Assembly: GCA_905193585.1 (NCBI GenBank)
Contig: CAJJPG010000022.1
Location: forward strand, 1-19,966
Reading direction: 5' to 3'
Length of the DNA: 19,966 bases
Source: an uncultured Oscillospiraceae bacterium
GTDB taxonomy: Bacteria > Bacillota > Clostridia > Oscillospirales > Acutalibacteraceae
Part shown: positions 16,301 to 19,966 of the stretch, in pieces
Layout of the letters: the number at the start of each line of letters is the position of its first letter
Position numbering within the stretch: the stretch's first letter is position 1
The notes under the pieces: generated by a model
The model's database searches: none
Told to the model about the DNA's origin: nothing
What the model saw: only the letters and a program-made list of their open reading frames with translations
Position numbers and translations under genes: made by a program

Positions 16301-17011
16301 GAAATATTCGTTATAAACAACCGCAGCGCCGAAAATGTGGCAAAAAGCGTTGAAGACTTTGCAAACAGCCTTAAAACCGCACAAATGGTATTTATTCCGG
16401 GCGGATTTTCTGGCGGCGACGAGCCTGACGGCAGCGGAAAATTTATAACCGCGTTTTTCCGTAACGCCGCAGTCAAAGAGCAGGTGACCGACCTGCTTGA
16501 TAACAGAGACGGGCTTATGTGCGGCATATGCAACGGTTTTCAAGCGCTTATAAAGTTAGGGCTTGTGCCTTACGGTAAGATAATCGATACCGACGAAAGC
16601 TGTCCTACCCTAACATATAACACAATAGCGCGCCACCAGTCAAAAATAGTAAGAACGCGCATAGCCTCGAATAAATCTCCGTGGCTTGCGGATACCGAGG
16701 TGGGCGATATATACAGCGTGCCCATCTCCCACGGCGAGGGCAGGTTTATAGCAAGCGACGAGCTGATACATCGCCTTGCCGAAAACGGGCAGATCGCTAC
16801 GCAGTATGTGGATGAAAATGGTCAAGCCACAAGCGATATTCACTTTAACCCGAACGGCTCTTACTATGCTATTGAGGGTATAACTTCGCCCGACGGCAGA
16901 GTGTTCGGTAAAATGGGTCACTCCGAAAGGTATGCTGCCGACCTTTACAAAAACGTTCCGGGAAATTACGATATTAAAATGTTCCGCTCGGCTGTAAAAT
17001 ATTTTAAATAA
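13322..17011 (+). CDS. purL: FGAM synthase, single-chain (clade II PurL with fused glutaminase)
   Basis: A 1229-residue enzyme that converts FGAR and glutamine to FGAM. It replaces the separate PurS, PurL and PurQ of Bacillus. The N-terminal PurS-like region is followed by the linker motif MTEIRMIDTYWSDHCRHTTF near 208-227 and the ATP site NETHNHPTEIEPFGGAATC near 313. Two AIRS-type repeats follow, then the class I amidotransferase domain from about residue 965. That domain has the catalytic Cys1070 in GICNGFQ and His1137 in ISHGEGRF. It is shorter than the ~1300 residue E. coli enzyme, as expected for the clostridial clade. ATG 13322 follows GGAAAGGA inside the purD end, 1 nt after its stop. 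Last gene of the operon, 50 nt before the terminator hairpin. Confidence 0.98.
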   Translation: MVYRIFTEKKKELAAEARALLNDINTLLQIKSVTSLRVINRYDAENITKELFDYAVNTVFSEPQLDITYSCLENDGAAVFAVEYLPGQFDQRADSAAQCIQLISKGDRPLIRTAKVYILYGDITADELKAIKKYVINPVEAREAALEKPQTLVLKYNIPESVATLDGFTALDNNGLAEFVSKYGLAMDTDDIKFCQDYFKSEHRDPTMTEIRMIDTYWSDHCRHTTFLTHIDGAVFEDELLQSEYNDYLAMRKELGRTKPVCLMDIATVAVKYLKSKGCLEKLDESEEINACTVKIKVNVDGKDEDWLLLFKNETHNHPTEIEPFGGAATCIGGAIRDPLSGRSYVYGAMRVTGAADPLKKVSETLPGKLPQRKIVTTAADGYSSYGNQIGLATGIVDEIYHDGYAAKRMEIGAVIAAAPACNVRRETPAAGDTVILLGGSTGRDGCGGATGSSKSHTLKSLESCGAEVQKGNAPEERKLQRLFRNPAACRMIKRCNDFGAGGVSVAIGELADGLEIDLNAVPKKYEGLDGTELAISESQERMAVVVAPADVEEFLKLADSENLQAVPVATVTEEPRLVMNWNGKAIVNISREFLNSNGAEKHITAVVSKPEPYEKKVDGGFTENYLALADDLNICSKRGLSEQFDSTIGAGTVLMPFGGKNQLTPIQAMVQKISVEKKHTNDCSLMAWGYNPFITEKSPYHGAYLAVIESVSKLVATGADFKDVYLTFQEYFERLNKDEKRWGKPLAALLGALKAQTELKTAAIGGKDSMSGSFENLDVPPTLVSFAVTTDKTENIVSNEFKKAGDRVVLIKPDYDKNGLPNTASLLNVFKRVTALLRSGKAVACYTPTLGGIAEAVMKMCFGNSLGFKFADNLTANEIFGYCYGGFLLEVTENIADAAEIGEITADGKISYNGEEIKLENLLGIYENKLESVYRCNKENPKTEMLTFSYTAENRVSPAVKTAKPKVLIPVFPGTNCEYDSAKAMRDAGAEPEIFVINNRSAENVAKSVEDFANSLKTAQMVFIPGGFSGGDEPDGSGKFITAFFRNAAVKEQVTDLLDNRDGLMCGICNGFQALIKLGLVPYGKIIDTDESCPTLTYNTIARHQSKIVRTRIASNKSPWLADTEVGDIYSVPISHGEGRFIASDELIHRLAENGQIATQYVDENGQATSDIHFNPNGSYYAIEGITSPDGRVFGKMGHSERYAADLYKNVPGNYDIKMFRSAVKYFK

Positions 17012-17061
17012 ATATAACCTTCGGGCAGCCTCGGCGCTGTAAAAAAAGAATTTAATATTGC

Positions 17062-17107
17062 AAAGCACCGTGAAAGGTCTTAAAAGATCTTTCACGGTGC
17101 TTTTGTA
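17062..17107 (+). terminator. Terminator ending the purine operon
   Basis: A 19-bp stem (17062-17080 with 17085-17103, one G-T pair), 4-nt loop, with TTTT at 17101-17104. The flanking A's on the left also allow function for the convergent AraC-type gene. The gap 17012-17061 holds no other feature I can support. Confidence 0.88.
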
Positions 17108-17137
17108 TTGCTTTAACAGAAGTGAAAATATGCTGTT

Positions 17138-18016
17138 TCAGGTGTCTCTGGTAATGCTGTGGCGGGTAGGATTCTGCATTTCACTTACATATTGCGTAGG
17201 GGTGCAGCCCAGTTCGCGCTTGAATACCACGGAAAAATAATTCGGGTTCGGGAATGAAAGAGCCTCGCTTACATCCGCTACCGACATATTCTGGCTCAAC
17301 AGAAACATAGCCTGTTTAAGCCGCAAAAGCAGGAAATATTTCATAATTCCTATGCGATTATGCTTGGCGAATATTTTTTTAAGATTGCTGGAGCTCATGG
17401 CGCAGCGGCGGGCAATTTCGTTCAGCGAGAGATTTTCGTTGCAGCATTCGTTCATAACGCAAAGAATATCGCGGTAAACCCGTTCCTGCGCGCTTACGTC
17501 GAAAACCGAAACGCCTATGTTTTTGCGTATCAGCTTTATTAAAAACAGCTGCAGTATGGCGGAGGTTTCATGTATGTAGATCGCCATTTCTTCATCGGGC
17601 ACGTCCTCGCCCTCACAGAAGTAAAGCAGGCTTCTTCCTTTTTCGTACAGAACATATAATATTTCCTTTTCCTCGTCGCTGAGTGTGAAAATATGATTTT
17701 CAAGCGCTCTTAGCGGCGCGCCGTCCGCGTCGAACGATATTATTATCGATTTAAACGGTTTTCCCATTGAGTGCAGCTTGTGAAACTCCATAGGCTTATG
17801 GAAAATTATCTGACCCGCGGAAAGCGGACAAATTGTTTCATCGGCTATCGCGTAGGCATAACCGTCGTCTATATAAACCATTTCCCAAAAATCGTGCGCC
17901 TCGCCCTCAAACACAAAAGCGGCGTCGCGCTCGGCTCGGAAAGCGGAAACAAAGGCGCGTATGTTAAATGTGGGAACAACATCCTTTGCAACAGATGTGT
18001 ATTTGTCCGGAATCAA
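17138..18016 (-). CDS. AraC-family transcriptional regulator with N-terminal cupin domain
   Basis: A 292-residue regulator. The N-terminal half (about 20-100) is a cupin-type sensing domain (EGEAHDFWEMVYIDDG, LSAGQIIFHKPMEFHKL). A helical linker follows, and the C-terminal ~90 residues hold two helix-turn-helix units: LSLNEIARRCAMSSSNLKKIF, and MSVADVSEALSF followed by NYFSVVFKRELGCTPTQYV, the AraC signature. The start is TTG 18016, since GGGAGGG lies 6 nt before it and no ATG fits. It is divergent from the GH109-like gene and ABC permease, which it probably controls in response to a sugar (inference from layout). It ends 34 nt from the purine operon terminator, convergent with it. Confidence 0.95.
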   Translation of the reverse strand: MIPDKYTSVAKDVVPTFNIRAFVSAFRAERDAAFVFEGEAHDFWEMVYIDDGYAYAIADETICPLSAGQIIFHKPMEFHKLHSMGKPFKSIIISFDADGAPLRALENHIFTLSDEEKEILYVLYEKGRSLLYFCEGEDVPDEEMAIYIHETSAILQLFLIKLIRKNIGVSVFDVSAQERVYRDILCVMNECCNENLSLNEIARRCAMSSSNLKKIFAKHNRIGIMKYFLLLRLKQAMFLLSQNMSVADVSEALSFPNPNYFSVVFKRELGCTPTQYVSEMQNPTRHSITRDT

Positions 18017-18135
18017 GTAAAGCCCTCCCGCGAAAATTTAAAATTCCATTTTAGCCACTTACCCGAAAAAAGAGAGTGAGACGTCGAAACAAATAAAAAA
18101 AGGAAGTATATTGAATTATTTTTATCTTTATATTG

Positions 18136-18163
18136 AGTATATCACATATAAAGCATAAGTCAA
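18136..18163 (-). promoter_or_regulatory. Promoter of the AraC-family gene
   Basis: On the minus strand TTGACT (18158-18163) and TATACT (18136-18141) are spaced by 16 nt, about 115 nt upstream of the TTG start. The long leader is A/T-rich with no clear fold. Confidence 0.7.
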
Positions 18164-18236
18164 GTATCATAAAAAGCAAAATTAATCAAAAATCGGGCAT
18201 TTATCCGAAATGAAAGATATTATAACCTTTTTTGAA

Positions 18237-18265
18237 TTTACAGCGTACAGCATTATGTATATAAT
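18237..18265 (+). promoter_or_regulatory. Promoter of the GH109-like / ABC transporter operon
   Basis: TTTACA (18237-18242) and TATAAT (18260-18265) with a 17-nt spacer, about 72 nt before the first transcribed codon. A second TATAAT at 18278-18283 lacks a good -35. The two promoters of this gap are about 75 nt apart and point away from each other. Confidence 0.7.
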
Positions 18266-18344
18266 TTAATTGTGGTTTATAATAAAATGAATTGCTTTTG
18301 ACGGATAAATCGGCAATACATAATGAAAAGGGGTAGCTTATACT

Positions 18345-19628
18345 ATGCGGGAAAAGAAGGTTATAAAGCTCGGTATTATCGGCTTGGGGTGTCGGGCGGA
18401 TTCGTTGATAAAAAAGGTCTTCATGCCCATGCTTGAAGAAGACTCGCCCGATATAGAAATAGCTGCCGTTTGCGATCTGTATGAGGACAGAATAGAAAAG
18501 GTTTGCGCTCGCATCAATGAAAAAATCGGTAAGCGCCCGTTCGGCACGACCGATTGGAAGGAGATTACCGACAGCCCCGAGGTTGACGCGGTTATAATAC
18601 TTTCGGCGTGGGAATCCCATACGGATATTGCCGTGCGCGCCATGCGCAGGGGGAAATACACGGGGCTTGACGTGGGCGGAGCCTATTCGGTAGAGGATTG
18701 CTGGGCGCTTGTCCGCGCTTATGAGGAAAGCGGAACGCCTTTTATGTTTCTTGAAAACTGCTGCTACGGCAGGCGGGAAATGATGATTTATAATATGGTC
18801 GCCGAGGGGCTGCTTGGCGAAGTGGTTGCCTGCGAGGGCGGATACAGCCATGACCTCAGAAACGAAGTAGCGTTCGGAAAAGAGAACAGGCATTACCGCC
18901 TCAGAAACTACCTTATGCGAAACTGCGAAAATTATCCCACCCATGAATTAGGCCCCATAGCAAAGCTTTTGAAAATAAACGACGGCAACCGAATGATGAC
19001 ATTAACCTCTACCGCCTCGGCGGCTAAGGGACTGCATAAATACATAGAAAAAAACAAGAGCGACGATAAAGCGCTCGCGGGCACGCAGATAAGGCAGGGG
19101 GATATAATAACCACCGTAATAACCTGCGCGGGCGGAGAAACAATAACGCTCCAGCTTAATACCACATTGCCTACATTTTACAATCGGCGTTTTTCGGTTT
19201 ATGCCACGGGCGGCTGCTATTTTGAAATGAACGATTCCGTTTTTCTCGACCGAAAGGAAGATGCCGAGCTTGAATTTGATTGGAACAGGGAATGGGGCAA
19301 TGCCGAAAAATACGCCGAAAAATACGATCACCCGCTTTGGAAAAGCTTTTTATCGGATATACGCGGCGACCACGGCGGAATGGATTGGCTTGTTATTAAG
19401 GCGTTTATAGAAACGGTTAAAAACGGTACCGAGGCGCCCATTGATGTGTACGACGCGGCGTCGTGGATGGCGGTGACCGCATTGAGCGAGGAGTCGATAA
19501 TACTCGGCGGCAAACCGGTTGCAATACCCGATTTCACCCGTTCAAAATGGATGAACAGGAAGCGCGGTAAACCGAACAGATTCAGTCTTTTTACCGTATG
19601 CGACGAACAGGAAACGCCTCTTTACTGA
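18345..19628 (+). CDS. Gfo/Idh/MocA-family protein, GH109-like (possible NAD-dependent glycosidase)
   Basis: A 427-residue protein. The N-terminal Rossmann NAD(P) domain begins KLGIIGLGCRAD and has VDAVIILSAWESHTDIAV. The C-terminal Gfo/Idh domain follows. Several blocks resemble glycoside hydrolase family 109 (alpha-N-acetylgalactosaminidase type): LENCCYGRREMMIYNMV, the GGYSHDLRNE stretch, HYRLRNYLMRN, and YPTHELGP (197-204). GH109 enzymes cleave through a transient NAD oxidation at C3. Assignment to Gfo/Idh/MocA is secure. Glycosidase activity and the GalNAc substrate are inference, because related proteins are plain sugar dehydrogenases. There is no signal peptide, so it would act in the cytosol on imported sugar. 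ATG 18345 follows AAAAGGGGT. The ABC permease starts 30 nt downstream; an AraC regulator is divergent. Confidence 0.85.
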   Translation: MREKKVIKLGIIGLGCRADSLIKKVFMPMLEEDSPDIEIAAVCDLYEDRIEKVCARINEKIGKRPFGTTDWKEITDSPEVDAVIILSAWESHTDIAVRAMRRGKYTGLDVGGAYSVEDCWALVRAYEESGTPFMFLENCCYGRREMMIYNMVAEGLLGEVVACEGGYSHDLRNEVAFGKENRHYRLRNYLMRNCENYPTHELGPIAKLLKINDGNRMMTLTSTASAAKGLHKYIEKNKSDDKALAGTQIRQGDIITTVITCAGGETITLQLNTTLPTFYNRRFSVYATGGCYFEMNDSVFLDRKEDAELEFDWNREWGNAEKYAEKYDHPLWKSFLSDIRGDHGGMDWLVIKAFIETVKNGTEAPIDVYDAASWMAVTALSEESIILGGKPVAIPDFTRSKWMNRKRGKPNRFSLFTVCDEQETPLY

Positions 19629-19658
19629 TTATTATACTGTAACGAAGGGAAGGTCGAA

Positions 19659-19966
19659 ATGAAAAAGCATAACCTGACAAAACGGCGGGAGGCAATAGGG
19701 TGGTATTTTATACTTCCGTGGTTTATCGGACTGATTTTATTTTTCATACAGCCGATGATACGCTTTTTTCAATATTCCTTTACGGAGTTCGCCTTTACCG
19801 AATCGGGCTACACCCTGAACTCGCTGTCGGACGGATTTTTTTCGAATTATATTTCCGCCATAAGGAACGACGCGGAATTTCCGAAATATATTTTCGAGGC
19901 ATTTAAAAATTTGCTGTATCAGGCTGCCTCACTGATGAAGTCAGCCGGGAAGTTGTCCTCGAATAT
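19659..19966 (+). CDS. Sugar ABC transporter permease (MalF/UgpA-like), N-terminal part
   Basis: The first 102 codons, open to the window edge. It starts MKKHNLTKRREAIGWYFILP, and the first membrane span covers about residues 13-34 (GWYFILPWFIGLILFFIQPM). The FFQYSFTEFAF stretch and the extracytoplasmic segment typical of CUT1 sugar permeases follow, then FEAFKNLLYQ, where the transport domain normally begins. The start is ATG 19659 with AAGGGAAGG 5 nt upstream. From about 19923 the translation (AASLMKSAGKLSSN) is not the hydrophobic helix expected, so the last ~45 bases may not belong to this gene. It lies downstream of the GH109-like gene and is probably in its operon. Confidence 0.85.
   Translation, partial: MKKHNLTKRREAIGWYFILPWFIGLILFFIQPMIRFFQYSFTEFAFTESGYTLNSLSDGFFSNYISAIRNDAEFPKYIFEAFKNLLYQAASLMKSAGKLSSN

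Larger units (their letters stand above)
18017..18344. other. Divergent regulatory intergenic region
   Basis: 328 nt, A/T-rich, no gene. It contains the araC promoter (minus) and the GH109-like gene promoter (plus). Two related stretches begin AAATCGG (18189 and 18307) and both run to ATGAAA. TTTATCCG (18200-18207) and CGGATAAA (18302-18309) form an 8-bp inverted pair 94 nt apart. These flank the plus-strand promoter and are candidate AraC-type sites, but this is weak. Confidence 0.45.

Noticed and set aside
18201..18944. Minus-strand ORF of 247 codons across the GH109-like gene start
   Set aside because: It runs over the promoter and Rossmann fold coding of a recognised gene; no family resemblance.
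1..19966. CRISPR arrays, transposases, phage genes, toxin-antitoxin pairs
   Set aside because: No regularly spaced repeats and no recognisable mobile-element or phage proteins on either strand.

Overview
The window looks like chromosomal DNA of a Clostridia-type Firmicute, probably an uncultured gut-type Oscillospirales/Ruminococcaceae-like lineage. That placement is inferred from strong Shine-Dalgarno sites, consensus sigma-A promoters (TTGACA/TATAAT), frequent ATA isoleucine codons, a ZTP riboswitch ahead of pur genes, a YifB/ComM protein, a class B sortase remnant, a GntR-LacI hybrid regulator and clade-II single-chain PurL. No marker gene here fixes the genus.

Left part (1-4339): a small C-terminal protein fragment (broken by an apparent one-base frameshift at the window edge) converges on and overlaps an alanine/glycine:sodium symporter. 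Then come tRNA-Lys(UUU) with its own perfect promoter and terminator, comM/yifB, and tRNA-Ala(CGC), whose promoter overlaps the comM stop codon. A very strong bidirectional terminator follows, then a doubly damaged class B sortase on the minus strand.

Regulator (4364-5538): a GntR-type winged helix fused to a LacI-type sugar-binding domain. Its promoter carries two ACATGT-centred operator-like sites, which suggests autoregulation.

Centre (5647-17103): an 11.4-kb de novo purine operon under a consensus promoter and a ZTP (pfl) riboswitch with a transcription terminator. The order is purE-purC-purF-purM-purN-purO-purH(AICARFT only)-purD-purL, with intergenic gaps from +15 to -14 nt, ending in a long hairpin terminator. 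Apart from adenylosuccinate lyase (PurB) and PurK, it supplies all the steps from PRPP to IMP. The last two steps are not done by the usual bifunctional PurH. A stand-alone AICAR transformylase and a separate PurO-family (archaeal-type) IMP cyclohydrolase are encoded next to each other. The riboswitch ligand (ZMP/ZTP) is the substrate of the AICAR transformylase, so the operon senses a block at its own folate-dependent step.

Right part (17138-19966): an AraC-family regulator is divergent from a carbohydrate cluster that begins with a GH109-like Gfo/Idh/MocA protein and the first part of a sugar ABC transporter permease. The last ~45 bases do not read like the expected permease sequence. The most noteworthy biology is the ZTP-riboswitch/PurO/split-PurH operon. 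I found no CRISPR array, prophage or intact insertion sequence.
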